Part shown: positions 28,769 to 37,551 of the stretch, piece after piece
Layout of the letters: every line of letters starts with the position of its first letter
How positions within the stretch are numbered: the stretch's first letter is position 1
Source of the DNA: Altererythrobacter ishigakiensis
Lineage (GTDB): Bacteria > Pseudomonadota > Alphaproteobacteria > Sphingomonadales > Sphingomonadaceae
Reading direction: 5' to 3'
Length of the DNA: 64,000 bases
NCBI RefSeq assembly: GCF_001663155.1
Contig: NZ_CP015963.1
Span: forward strand, 806,001 to 870,000
Position numbers and translations under genes: made by a program
The notes under the pieces: generated by a model
What the model saw: the letters and a program-made list of their open reading frames with translations, nothing else
The model's database searches: none
Told to the model about the DNA's origin: nothing

Positions 28769-29596
28769 TTAGCCGTCACTTGGCCCGGCAAATCCCGGTC
28801 TCGATGCGCTTGAATTGATCTCAGGGTTCGGATTGTCATTCCACCATGCGACGTCAGTCCACGGTCGCGCATCGATCTCATGCGTCCAGCAATTCTTAGG
28901 TTGCTGCGCCAGATGCCAGTATGTTTCCGCTAGCGATGCAGGATCAATCACACCTTCCTCGCCCTTCATGGCTTTGAACGCTTCAAATTTGTCACCCAGC
29001 AACTTGCCCAATGTGTCAGGTGCATCAACAGCACCATCAACCACGATATGCGCGATATGAATTCCCTGCGGGCCAAATTCAGCGTTTAATGTCTGGCACA
29101 GCATGCGCCGTCCGCCCATGGCGGCGGCATGACTATGCTGTCCAGCATTACCGCGGACTGCCGAAGTGGCTGATGTAACGAGCAGGCTGCCCCTGCCACG
29201 TTCTACCATCGCCGGGAACATCGCATGGGCGAGACGAAACACGCCGTAGCACCCGAGCCGCCATCCCAACTCAAACGTCTTGTGCGGCGTGTCATGCAGT
29301 TTGCGGTTACCGATTTGCGCGCCGAGATTGTAAAGCGCGCATTCGATTGGACCGATGTCGCTTTCAATTCGCTCGACCAGATCCTCGATAGTGCCATCTT
29401 CGGATGCATTGAGCAGGGCGCCGGTCGCGGTGCCGCCCGCTTCCTCGATCTGGCCGACAAGCCGCGCAAGCCCTTCTTCGTCGCTGCGCCGCGCCAGGAC
29501 CGCATGATAGCCGCCGGCTGCAAATCGTGCGGCGGCATGTCCACCGATGCCAGCACCCGCACCGATGACAAGGAATACGGGTTTCTTTGAAGCCAC
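28769..29596 (-). CDS. Short-chain dehydrogenase/reductase
   Basis: 275 residues. The nucleotide-binding motif is GAGAGIGGHAAARF at about 13-26, a variant of the SDR TGxxxGIG. The usual Ser-Tyr-Lys triad is altered: the serine is present in LVTSATSAVRG, but where YxxxK is expected the sequence reads HSHAAAMGGRRM, with no Tyr-Lys pair. So catalytic activity in the classical sense is doubtful. GTG start with GGGAGGG about 7 bases upstream. Confidence 0.8.
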   Translation of the reverse strand: MASKKPVFLVIGAGAGIGGHAAARFAAGGYHAVLARRSDEEGLARLVGQIEEAGGTATGALLNASEDGTIEDLVERIESDIGPIECALYNLGAQIGNRKLHDTPHKTFELGWRLGCYGVFRLAHAMFPAMVERGRGSLLVTSATSAVRGNAGQHSHAAAMGGRRMLCQTLNAEFGPQGIHIAHIVVDGAVDAPDTLGKLLGDKFEAFKAMKGEEGVIDPASLAETYWHLAQQPKNCWTHEIDARPWTDVAWWNDNPNPEINSSASRPGFAGPSDG

Positions 29597-29641
29597 TACG
29601 CTGCCCTCCCAATCGCGTGAGAGGGCAGTGTAGGCGCAGTC

Positions 29642-30961
29642 TCAGACCTTCGCCAGTGCCTGATCAAAATCCGCGATCAGGTCGTCCGGATCTTCAATTC
29701 CAATGCTGACTCGCACCAGGTTATCCGTGATGCCAAGCGCAGCCTTGCGTTCATCCGGAACACTCAAGTGCGTCATCGATGCAGGATGACTTGCAAGTGT
29801 CTCTGTGCCGCCAAGGCTTACAGCCAGCTTTGCCACCTTCAACGCATCAAGGAAGCGGAAGCATTCAGCCTCGCCGCCCTTGATAAAGACAGAGAAGGTG
29901 GAGCCCGCACCAAGGCAGTGGCGAGCATAGATGTCTTGCTGTCGCGGATCCTCGATCATGCCGAGATAACCGAGACCATCCACCTTCGGGTGGTTCTTCA
30001 GAAAGGCGCAAACCTTCTCGGCATTTTGGCCGGCGCGCTCCATGCGTAGCTCAACTGTCTCAAGCGAGCGTAGCAACATCCATGCGGTGTTCGGATCGGT
30101 GATTCCACCCATGGTGTTGCGCAGCGCGCGGATCGCATCAATGAAACGTTTCTTGCCTGATACACTGCCTGCAACAAGATCAGAGTGTCCGCCCACATAT
30201 TTTGTCAGCGAGTACACCACCAAATCCGCGCCATGCTCAAGCGGGCGCGACCACAGCGGGCCAAGAAAAGTGTTATCGATCGCTATCGGACAGCGAGCCG
30301 GGTCAAAATGTTTGTCACGCGCCGCCTTGACGGCCTCGACATCGACGAGTGCATTCGTGGGGTTGGCGGGGCTTTCGAGATAAATCAGCGGCACTTCGCC
30401 GCCTTGCTCCTCGGCTTGAGCTTTGGCCTTCGCCAGCACAATGTCCAGTTCCTCAGGCGTCGCGCCAGCCGGGAAATCGACATATGTAACGCCGTATTTT
30501 GCCATGATCTTCGCGACGAAACCTTCGGACGCTGCATAAAGCGGTCCCGAATGGACGATCACGTCGCCTGCCTTGCATGCAGCTAGCATCAGAATTGCGA
30601 TCGCGGTCATACCGCTGGAGAAGCTCAGCGCTTCTTCTGCGCCGTCCCAGATCGCAAGGCGATCTTCCAGAATCTCTTGGTTGGGCGCATTGAATCTCGA
30701 ATAGACTAGGCCTTCTGCACCGCCTTCGCGTTTGCCGGTGATGCCTTCAAAATGTCGCTTGCCTGCCGCCGCGCTCTCAAACGCGAATGTGCTGGTGAGA
30801 AAGATCGGGGCTTTGAGAGAGCCTTCGGACAGAACAGGGTCATAGCCGTGGCCCATCATCAGCGTTGATGGCTTCATCGGCCGGCCATTGATGGTTGTGA
30901 TCGGCTCTTTGGGCTTACGGCGAGGGGTTGGTTGGTCAACCGGGTCGATAGCGTCTGTCAT
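29642..30961 (-). CDS. Cystathionine gamma-synthase family PLP enzyme
   Basis: 439 residues. Fold type I PLP enzyme of the Cys/Met metabolism family: the PLP lysine is K254 in SLTKYVGGHSD, and YSRFNAPN, SGMTAIA and IDNTFLGP are the other cofactor contacts. Members catalyse gamma-synthase, beta- or gamma-lyase steps; which one this is cannot be told. An N-terminal extension of about 35 residues rich in Pro and Lys precedes the core. It starts 45 bases upstream of the SDR, so it lies in the same direction. Confidence 0.88.
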   Translation of the reverse strand: MTDAIDPVDQPTPRRKPKEPITTINGRPMKPSTLMMGHGYDPVLSEGSLKAPIFLTSTFAFESAAAGKRHFEGITGKREGGAEGLVYSRFNAPNQEILEDRLAIWDGAEEALSFSSGMTAIAILMLAACKAGDVIVHSGPLYAASEGFVAKIMAKYGVTYVDFPAGATPEELDIVLAKAKAQAEEQGGEVPLIYLESPANPTNALVDVEAVKAARDKHFDPARCPIAIDNTFLGPLWSRPLEHGADLVVYSLTKYVGGHSDLVAGSVSGKKRFIDAIRALRNTMGGITDPNTAWMLLRSLETVELRMERAGQNAEKVCAFLKNHPKVDGLGYLGMIEDPRQQDIYARHCLGAGSTFSVFIKGGEAECFRFLDALKVAKLAVSLGGTETLASHPASMTHLSVPDERKAALGITDNLVRVSIGIEDPDDLIADFDQALAKV

Positions 30962-31165
30962 TGAGGTCTTCCCATTGCGCGGGCGCTGCCGAAATGCTTT
31001 GCGATTGGCAAAGCCCGCAACGCTCCCAGGAAGGCAGGAGCTGAAATGTGGCGATCGGGCCCCCCGCTCCTAACCTCCGCAGGAACGCATCTGCATCGAT
31101 GCCAAAAAAGATCACTCGCGCAGATACCGAGAAGTGCAATGCGCTTCAACCGGTTTCAGATGTAA

Positions 31166-32620
31166 TCAACTGGCAATTGCAGCGATGCCCCAAACCATGA
31201 AGACGATCAGGAATATTCCCACGATGTCGAGCAGAGCCCCGGCCTTGACCAGACGTTGAATTTTGAGCCGCCCGGTCGACCAGGCAATGGCATTGGGCCC
31301 GGTCCCGGCTGGCAGGATAAAGCCCCAGCTGGCGGCCAGTGCAGCAGGCATGGCAAGCAGGATCGCTTGCTCGCCAAGGCCAAGCGCAGCGGCCAAACTG
31401 GCAATCACCGGGATGATCGCGCTGGCGGTTGCGACATTGCTGGCAAATTCGGTCACCAGCACCACCATTGCGACAATTGCGAGCGCGATCACAATCAATG
31501 GAACCACTTCCAGCGGCAGAAGCGCATTGCCAAGCCATTCTGCCAGTCCGGAGGCCTGCATGCCGGCGGCAAGTGCCAATCCACCGCCGAACATCATGAT
31601 GACTCCCCAGGGCGCCCGATTTGCCTCGTCCCATCTGAGCATGGGGCGACCCTTGCCGTCTTCCTTGGTGCCGTCGGGCAGGAGGAACAACGCGAAGCTC
31701 GCCAGAATGGCGATTGTACCATCGGTCCAACTGCCCTCTGGCAGATAGGGTGCGACCCAACGCCGTGTCATCCAGAACAGGAACGTCACGACAATAACCG
31801 GGACAAGCCGTTTCTCGGCACTCGTCCATGGAGCATTGTCGCTGATCGCATTTCGCGCCGCGGCCATATCAAACGGATGCTCACGCACATTCTGAACCCA
31901 ACTGATCAGAACTGCGGCGACGGGAACGCCAAGTATTACGACAGGCAGACCATAGAACATCCATTGCGCAAAGCTGATCTTGAGACCAATCATGTCATCC
32001 AGCAGCGCGACCGCGATGCCATTCGTTGGCGAGCCAACGATCGTGCCAAGTCCGCCGATACTTGCGGCAAAAGCGATGCCCATGGGAAGAGCGCCCGAAA
32101 GGCCTTCTTGTAGGCCTCCCGTTTTACTACCTGAGGCGTAGTTGGCTTCCGCTCCAGCCAGAACTGCTAACGCCATGGGCATCATAATCAGCGCGGTTGA
32201 AGTGTTCGAGATTAACATCGAAAGCAACGCGGCGCTGATCATGAAGGCGAGAAGAAGACGCGTTTGGCCGCCGCTCGTTCCAATTGCATTTAGGATCGCC
32301 AATGAGAGCCGTTTGTGCAGCCCGGTTCGTTCGATTGCTAACGCGATGAAAGCGCCGCCGAGCAAAAGAAACAGGATTGGTGCGTAGTAGGCGCTGGCTG
32401 TCTCCCGCGCATTCATTACCCCTGAAAGCGGCAGCACCACGAATGGCAGCAGGGCGGTGGCCGTCAGCGGAATCGCTTCAGTGATCCACCAGACAGCCAT
32501 CCATACAACCAGTCCTGCTACGAGCCAGGCCTCTGTGCTCATGCCCGCTGGAGGTGCCGACAATGCGGTGATCGCAAAGGTGAGCGGGCCAAGTATCCGG
32601 CCAATCGATTGTGCTGTCAT
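31166..32620 (-). CDS. SLC13/DASS-family anion transporter
   Basis: 484 residues with about 11-12 hydrophobic segments. The N-terminal region WWITEAIPLTATALLPFVVLP is the family hallmark, and the two SNT motifs are SNTSTALIMMP and, altered, TEFASNVATASAIIPV. It carries dicarboxylates or sulfate with sodium. The substrate is not resolved. Open frames on the opposite strand here are shadows. Confidence 0.9.
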   Translation of the reverse strand: MTAQSIGRILGPLTFAITALSAPPAGMSTEAWLVAGLVVWMAVWWITEAIPLTATALLPFVVLPLSGVMNARETASAYYAPILFLLLGGAFIALAIERTGLHKRLSLAILNAIGTSGGQTRLLLAFMISAALLSMLISNTSTALIMMPMALAVLAGAEANYASGSKTGGLQEGLSGALPMGIAFAASIGGLGTIVGSPTNGIAVALLDDMIGLKISFAQWMFYGLPVVILGVPVAAVLISWVQNVREHPFDMAAARNAISDNAPWTSAEKRLVPVIVVTFLFWMTRRWVAPYLPEGSWTDGTIAILASFALFLLPDGTKEDGKGRPMLRWDEANRAPWGVIMMFGGGLALAAGMQASGLAEWLGNALLPLEVVPLIVIALAIVAMVVLVTEFASNVATASAIIPVIASLAAALGLGEQAILLAMPAALAASWGFILPAGTGPNAIAWSTGRLKIQRLVKAGALLDIVGIFLIVFMVWGIAAIAS

Positions 32621-32862
32621 GCGGCGCTTTCTCTCCTTGCGCCTGCTCTAGCGAATTGGGCCTGCCAATGCGAGTGCACTGACAGGCCCTGCGTCAAGAA
32701 ACGGGAGCAAACTAAATCTGCCCACGCCTTGAAGTGATTAGTTGGTCGATAGACATCCGTACTGTATCACAGCGACATAATTCGTCGTTTTCAAAATAAA
32801 GAAGGCGCAACCATCGCTGGCCGCGCCCCTTATTCAATGCAATTAAATTTCAGGTGAACAGG

Positions 32863-34035
32863 TTACTCGACCTCGCCGTCATTGTCTTGCCCTGGAAGGC
32901 TGATTGGATTGAAGATGACGGTTCCTGTGCGCGGCTTCGTTTGTTCGCGCGCGTTTTCGACACGCTGGGCTTGCTCACGCAGCAGACGCGCGGTGCCTTG
33001 GGGAATGCGGAAAGACTGTGTACGCTGGATACCATCGCGGCCATTAGTGACCACTTCGGAATAAGTCGGTTCGCGTACGCCGCCGGCTAGGTCAGCAATA
33101 TCAGCTTCGTAAATCACGCTCTCAGTTGAAGCGGTCTTTGCAATTATCGCACCTACCTCTTCATTAGCATAACCATTGAGATGCGATCGGATGTCGCTGG
33201 GCCAATCGGCGAAAAAGTAAGGTCGGGCTTCGTCATAGATCGTGCTGATCTGCAGTCGCTCGCCGCGGTTCTGAGTCCCGCGAAGCGAATTGACAAATTC
33301 GCGGGCGTTGCGCTCGAGTATTTGCGACACGTTCATGCCGGTAAAGGCGTCGCTGGGCAGTGAAGGCCCGCCAATGTCACCGCGCCAGAAACCATAGATG
33401 ACCTTTGGGTTTTCCCAATTGCGAAATACAATCTGGTGTCGGATGTCGTGCGGACTCATACGAACGCCGCGCACTGTGATGAATTTCGCCTGGTCGAATG
33501 GAATTCCATCGATCTCGATCTCGCGCGGTTGGCGGATCGGCCATTCATGCGCGATCGTCTCCATGACTGCGACGTTGTGCAGGTTCAGCCAGTAAGCTAG
33601 CTGTTCATTACGCGACAACGTTGTGATGTCGATCTGGTTGCCAAGTTGCTCCAGCTCGGCGCGATAATCTGATACCATCTGACGAAGTTCATCGGTGAAG
33701 AACGAAAACATCACCCGATTGCCTTCCATCCGGTAGCGGGAATCATGACCGTAGATGCGGCGCGAACCTGTGCCAGCCTGTGGCCGAGAAGGAGCCTCGC
33801 GTATCGCGGGACCCATGGGATAGACGAGATAATTCATCGCTGATCCCCAGGCCGTATAATCGATACGGTCTGCATTGGTGCGTTCGCGAGGCGCAAAGAT
33901 ATCGAACTGGGAATTTGCCGGTGCGGCATTGGTAGAAGTCGAAACAGCGGAGAATTCGGGGGAGTCCGCTAACGCATTTGTCGGCGACAGGGCGATGGCC
34001 GCAAGGCTGGCGCTAGCGAGAAGGGACTTCAACAT
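32863..34035 (-). CDS. DUF547 domain exported protein
   Basis: 390 residues. Signal peptide ends near NALA. The DUF547 core follows: YWLNLHNVAVMETI, then FITVRGVRMSPHDIRHQIV and YGFWRGDIGGPSLP. The family contains Cys/His-type hydrolase-like folds of unknown role. The C-terminal tail is basic and disordered-looking. It is a single gene flanked by about 240 bases on each side without genes. Confidence 0.85.
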   Translation of the reverse strand: MLKSLLASASLAAIALSPTNALADSPEFSAVSTSTNAAPANSQFDIFAPRERTNADRIDYTAWGSAMNYLVYPMGPAIREAPSRPQAGTGSRRIYGHDSRYRMEGNRVMFSFFTDELRQMVSDYRAELEQLGNQIDITTLSRNEQLAYWLNLHNVAVMETIAHEWPIRQPREIEIDGIPFDQAKFITVRGVRMSPHDIRHQIVFRNWENPKVIYGFWRGDIGGPSLPSDAFTGMNVSQILERNAREFVNSLRGTQNRGERLQISTIYDEARPYFFADWPSDIRSHLNGYANEEVGAIIAKTASTESVIYEADIADLAGGVREPTYSEVVTNGRDGIQRTQSFRIPQGTARLLREQAQRVENAREQTKPRTGTVIFNPISLPGQDNDGEVE

Positions 34036-34211
34036 AACGGGGCTCCGATCGGGAATTTCTCGGCAAACAACGCATGAAACACTTTGCGGTGCCCGCCCGG
34101 GGGAAGAAATTTACTGGCGAGACAATACTATAAGTCCATGAACGTTCAATGACGCTCGTCGAATAGAAGTGGTGTTTTGTCGAAGTAAGACACCAAATTG
34201 TTTATACTGGT

Positions 34212-34243
34212 GAAGAGAAAGGGGCACGCAAATGCGTCCCCCT
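34212..34243 (-). terminator. Rho-independent terminator of infC
   Basis: On the minus strand a stem of GGGG and ACGC with GCGT and CCCC (34221-34242, one bulged C, loop AAAT or ATTT) is followed by CCCCTTTCTCTT. It sits 25 bases after the infC stop. Confidence 0.7.
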
Positions 34244-34267
34244 TCATGATTCAAAATGGCGGAGTGC

Positions 34268-34810
34268 TTACTTAGGCGCCAGAACCATCAGCATCTGGCG
34301 CCCTTCAAGCCGCGGAAATGCTTCGACCTTTGCGATCTCAGCCATGTCTTCCTGCACGCGTTTCAGCAGGTCCATGCCTAATTCCTGGTGCGCCATTTCG
34401 CGCCCACGGAAGCGTAGGGTGACCTTCACCTTGTCGCCATGTTCAATGAACTTGTTCACGTTCCGCATCTTCACATCATAATCATGTGTGTCGATATTGG
34501 GACGCATCTTGATCTCTTTGATGTCCTGCGTCTTTTGCGTCTTGCGCGCCGCGTTGGCTTTCTTCTGCGCCTCGTAGCGGTGTTTGCCGACGTCCAGGAA
34601 CTTGCACACTGGCGGGTCCGCGTTAGGCGATACTTCTACCAGGTTCAGACCTACTTCGGCCGCCTGTTCAATCGCTTCGCGCGTATACATGACGCCGAGG
34701 TTCTCGCCCTCATGGTCAATCACGCGCACTTTGTCGGACTGAATGAAATTGTCGTAGCGAGGGCCGCTTTTTACGGGCGGGGCCATCTGTCGCCGGGGTG
34801 GACGGGCTAT
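34268..34810 (-). CDS. infC: Translation initiation factor IF-3 with probable ATA start
   Basis: 172 residues counted from the ATG at 34786, or 180 from the ATA at 34810. The N-domain ([18 protein letters not shown]), lysine-rich linker helix and C-domain ([18 protein letters not shown]) are all present. IF-3 checks the start codon on the 30S subunit. An AGGAG site lies exactly 7 bases before the ATA, whereas no ribosome site precedes the ATG; the added residues IARPPRRQ are basic and match the usual IF-3 N-terminus. Non-canonical infC starts are the known basis of its autoregulation. rpmI and rplT do not follow it here. Confidence 0.93.
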   Translation of the reverse strand: MARPPRRQMAPPVKSGPRYDNFIQSDKVRVIDHEGENLGVMYTREAIEQAAEVGLNLVEVSPNADPPVCKFLDVGKHRYEAQKKANAARKTQKTQDIKEIKMRPNIDTHDYDVKMRNVNKFIEHGDKVKVTLRFRGREMAHQELGMDLLKRVQEDMAEIAKVEAFPRLEGRQMLMVLAPK

Positions 34811-34885
34811 GTGTTTTCTCCTGTTACAGCCGTGATTCTGCGTGCGGGTCGCTATGTAGGGACTATCGAGCGCGAAGGCTAGGGG

Positions 34886-35584
34886 TTAGGCGGCTTGGCG
34901 CCACAACGGTAATTGCACCAGCTTTCCTTTTGCAGGCAGCACCGCGTCGATGGTGCCTGCGGGGCTGAGCGCAGCGCGGATTTCAGGCGCGGAGGCATCC
35001 ATTCCGCCGGTCAATGCCCCGAATGCGGGCAAGATCATACGATCGCCACGATCAGCGCTGCGGCTCAGCACGCCGCATGGCCTGCTGATATGGCGCTGCC
35101 GGACTTTCACGCGTACCTTCGGATGGAAGTGTCCCGACAGCTCCGGACGCGCCTCGCCGGTCTGCGCGATATGCCGAAGCACGATCCCGCCGATCTCCAG
35201 TTCTTCCGTCAACTCGCCGCCGAATGAACGATGCATCGCTTCGTCATGATTGCCGGTGATCCAGACCCAGTCGAGCGCGCGGGTCAGCCCCTCAAGCATG
35301 CCTGCCGCAAAAGGGTCGAGCCGCGAAGTACCTTCATCATCGTGGAAATTGTCCCCCAGCGTGATTACGCGGCAGGCGCCGGTTCGTTTGACGGCATCCG
35401 CCACCCGCTCGAGCGTTTCGCGGCTGTCATAAGGCGGCAGCATCTGGCCGCCCATGGCATACCAGCTCGCCTTTTCCAGATGGAGGTCCGCGACCAGCAA
35501 GGCTTGCTCGCGCGGCCAATACAGCGCGCGGCCATCAACCAGCAGCATTTCCTGACCTGCGAACGAAAGGGGAACCATGATCAT
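34886..35584 (-). CDS. pdeM: Ligase-associated metallophosphoesterase PdeM
   Basis: 232 residues from ATG 35584 (GGAGG about 10 bases upstream). Calcineurin-like phosphoesterase motifs: ADLHLEK, GDNFHDDE, GNHDEA and SGHFHPKV. The match in length and motif order is to the ligase-associated DNA damage response endonuclease family. In many genomes it sits with a LigD-type ligase, a helicase and an exonuclease; none is adjacent here. It is divergent from hemF. Confidence 0.88.
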   Translation of the reverse strand: MIMVPLSFAGQEMLLVDGRALYWPREQALLVADLHLEKASWYAMGGQMLPPYDSRETLERVADAVKRTGACRVITLGDNFHDDEGTSRLDPFAAGMLEGLTRALDWVWITGNHDEAMHRSFGGELTEELEIGGIVLRHIAQTGEARPELSGHFHPKVRVKVRQRHISRPCGVLSRSADRGDRMILPAFGALTGGMDASAPEIRAALSPAGTIDAVLPAKGKLVQLPLWRQAA

Positions 35585-35643
35585 TACTTGCCGCGCCTCC
35601 AATGGTTTGGCAAGACGGGACATTGGACGGATGAGGGAAATTT

Positions 35644-36501
35644 ATGGCCGATTGGACATCACACACTGCACGCGCGAAAGAATGGTTCGAAAGCTTGCGT
35701 GATTCCATATGCGCAGAGTTTGAGGCGATTGAACGCGAGGCGGGCTCTAATGCTAGTTTCCAGTACACGCCATGGGAACGTGAAGAAGAAGGAAACTCAG
35801 ACCCTGGTGGCGGTGTGCAAGGCCTGATGAAAGGCAAGGTGTTCGAGAAAGTCGGCGTCAATGTCTCTACGGTCAAAGGCAATTTCGCACCAGAATTCGC
35901 AGCCAGCGTGAATGGAGCGTCACCAGAGAACCCCGGCTTCACCGCCACGGGCATCAGTCTGGTCGCGCATATGGCGAACCCGCATGTGCCTGCTGTGCAT
36001 ATGAATACCCGTTTCCTGACCACTCAGGCGGCATGGTTTGGCGGCGGTGGCGATCTTAATCCGCCAATCCCTTATGAAGAGGATACGGCTGACTTTCATG
36101 CGCGTTTCCGTGCAGCATGCGCAGCCCATAACCCGACTTACTATGAGCGTTTCAAGAAATGGGCGGATGACTATTTTTTCATTCCACATCGCGGCGTGCA
36201 TCGCGGAGTGGGCGGCATATTCTATGACCACCTAGAATGCGAGGATGACGCAGCGTTCGATCGCAATTTTGCTTTCACACAGGATGTCGGCAAGGCGTTT
36301 CTGGATATCTATCCGCAGTTGGTACGGCGCCGGATGGACACCGAATTTACTCCGGAAGATAAACAGACTCAGCTTGAATGGCGCGGGCGCTATGCAGAGT
36401 TCAATCTGGTCTATGACCGGGGCACGCTGTTTGGCCTAAAAACCGGTGGTAACATCGATGCGATTTTGATGAGCTTGCCGCCTGAAGCGGTATGGACTTG
36501 A
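35644..36501 (+). CDS. hemF: Oxygen-dependent coproporphyrinogen-III oxidase
   Basis: 285 residues. Signatures include PHVPAVHMNTRFL, GGGGDLNPPIPYEEDTADFH and HRGVHRGVGGIFYD, with the histidines thought to be catalytic or metal-binding. It decarboxylates coproporphyrinogen III in aerobic heme synthesis. Its stop codon directly abuts the stop of the convergent GH16 gene. Confidence 0.97.
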   Translation: MADWTSHTARAKEWFESLRDSICAEFEAIEREAGSNASFQYTPWEREEEGNSDPGGGVQGLMKGKVFEKVGVNVSTVKGNFAPEFAASVNGASPENPGFTATGISLVAHMANPHVPAVHMNTRFLTTQAAWFGGGGDLNPPIPYEEDTADFHARFRAACAAHNPTYYERFKKWADDYFFIPHRGVHRGVGGIFYDHLECEDDAAFDRNFAFTQDVGKAFLDIYPQLVRRRMDTEFTPEDKQTQLEWRGRYAEFNLVYDRGTLFGLKTGGNIDAILMSLPPEAVWT

Positions 36502-37416
36502 CTATTCGTCTGGCGAGGTCACCTCAGGTGCATAGACCCGCACCCAATCGACCAGCATCGCAATCTCACCTGTTTTGATCTTGTCGACTGTTTCTCTTGG
36601 CACACCGACATAGGGTTCTGTAATACCGTTGGTCTTCAGCGGATAAATACCGCCGACCGCGAAGTTCAAAATCAGATGCTGCGGCGTGTCAAATAGCCAT
36701 TCACCATAAAACCCTACCATGGGCTTGGTTGCTCGATAAATCAGCTTCCCATCCACCTCGAAGGTTATCGTTTCTGCGGTCCATTCAACAGAGTAGATGT
36801 GCCAATCGGTGGCATCGGTGCCGGCTGGAAAGAAATGTTTGTTCACGAAGGGCGTTTCGCCGGAGTAGTTCGTTCCGTGCAGAGCCACTCCGATCCAGTC
36901 TTTCTCACCAACATACTCCATAATGTCGATTTCGCCGGTCGTCGGCCATTTGCCATTGCCCAGCAGCCACCATGCCGGCCATACACCTTCCGCATCGGGC
37001 AGCTTGATGCGTGCTTCCGCGCGGCCATGCGTAAAGTCGAACTTTCCTTTGCTATCAATTCGACCGGATACGAAGTCGGCCTGGCGCTCGGGATTGGGAT
37101 CTATGCCAGGTCTGAATATCGGCCTGAGCACCAGTACGCCGCCATCGGCGCCCTCAACATCACTCCTAAATTGAATCGTGTCTTCGCTGTCGATATAGAC
37201 TTGCTGCTCGTTATTAACCCAGAAATCCACGCCTACCACGTTCCATTTTTCGCGGTCCAACCTGCCTTCGTTGAACTCTTCACGGAATATGGTCTCGTGT
37301 TCTTCAGAATCTGTCGTAGAAACTGCGTGATCGTGTGCGGTTGCAGCGAAGTTCGCCGTCCCTAGTCCGAAGGCCATTGCCAAAATTTTAGCGGCGGAGT
37401 GGAATTTAAACTGCAT
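36502..37416 (-). CDS. Glycoside hydrolase family 16 (laminarinase-like)
   Basis: 304 residues. Signal peptide at the N-terminus (KILAMAFGLGTANFAATA). The GH16 active-site motif GEIDIMEYVG gives the two catalytic glutamates and the helper aspartate, and VWPAWWLLG is the substrate cleft. Likely substrates are beta-1,3-glucans such as laminarin from algae. Lone gene, divergent from spoT. Confidence 0.9.
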   Translation of the reverse strand: MQFKFHSAAKILAMAFGLGTANFAATAHDHAVSTTDSEEHETIFREEFNEGRLDREKWNVVGVDFWVNNEQQVYIDSEDTIQFRSDVEGADGGVLVLRPIFRPGIDPNPERQADFVSGRIDSKGKFDFTHGRAEARIKLPDAEGVWPAWWLLGNGKWPTTGEIDIMEYVGEKDWIGVALHGTNYSGETPFVNKHFFPAGTDATDWHIYSVEWTAETITFEVDGKLIYRATKPMVGFYGEWLFDTPQHLILNFAVGGIYPLKTNGITEPYVGVPRETVDKIKTGEIAMLVDWVRVYAPEVTSPDE

Positions 37417-37551
37417 AGGCTTAATGCATCCCTTCTGTTAACGTTCACATTAATGCGTTCACCTGTGAAGTCTAGTTTGTGGTGGCCAGAATACGGATGA
37501 ACAGTTTTTGCGTTGCAATAATGCCCGCCGCACCGCACATTCATCTCTAGT

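Noticed and set aside
31146..31829. 227-codon open frame on the minus strand
   Set aside because: It lies inside the SLC13 transporter gene in another frame and shows no family resemblance; a shadow of a GC-rich gene.
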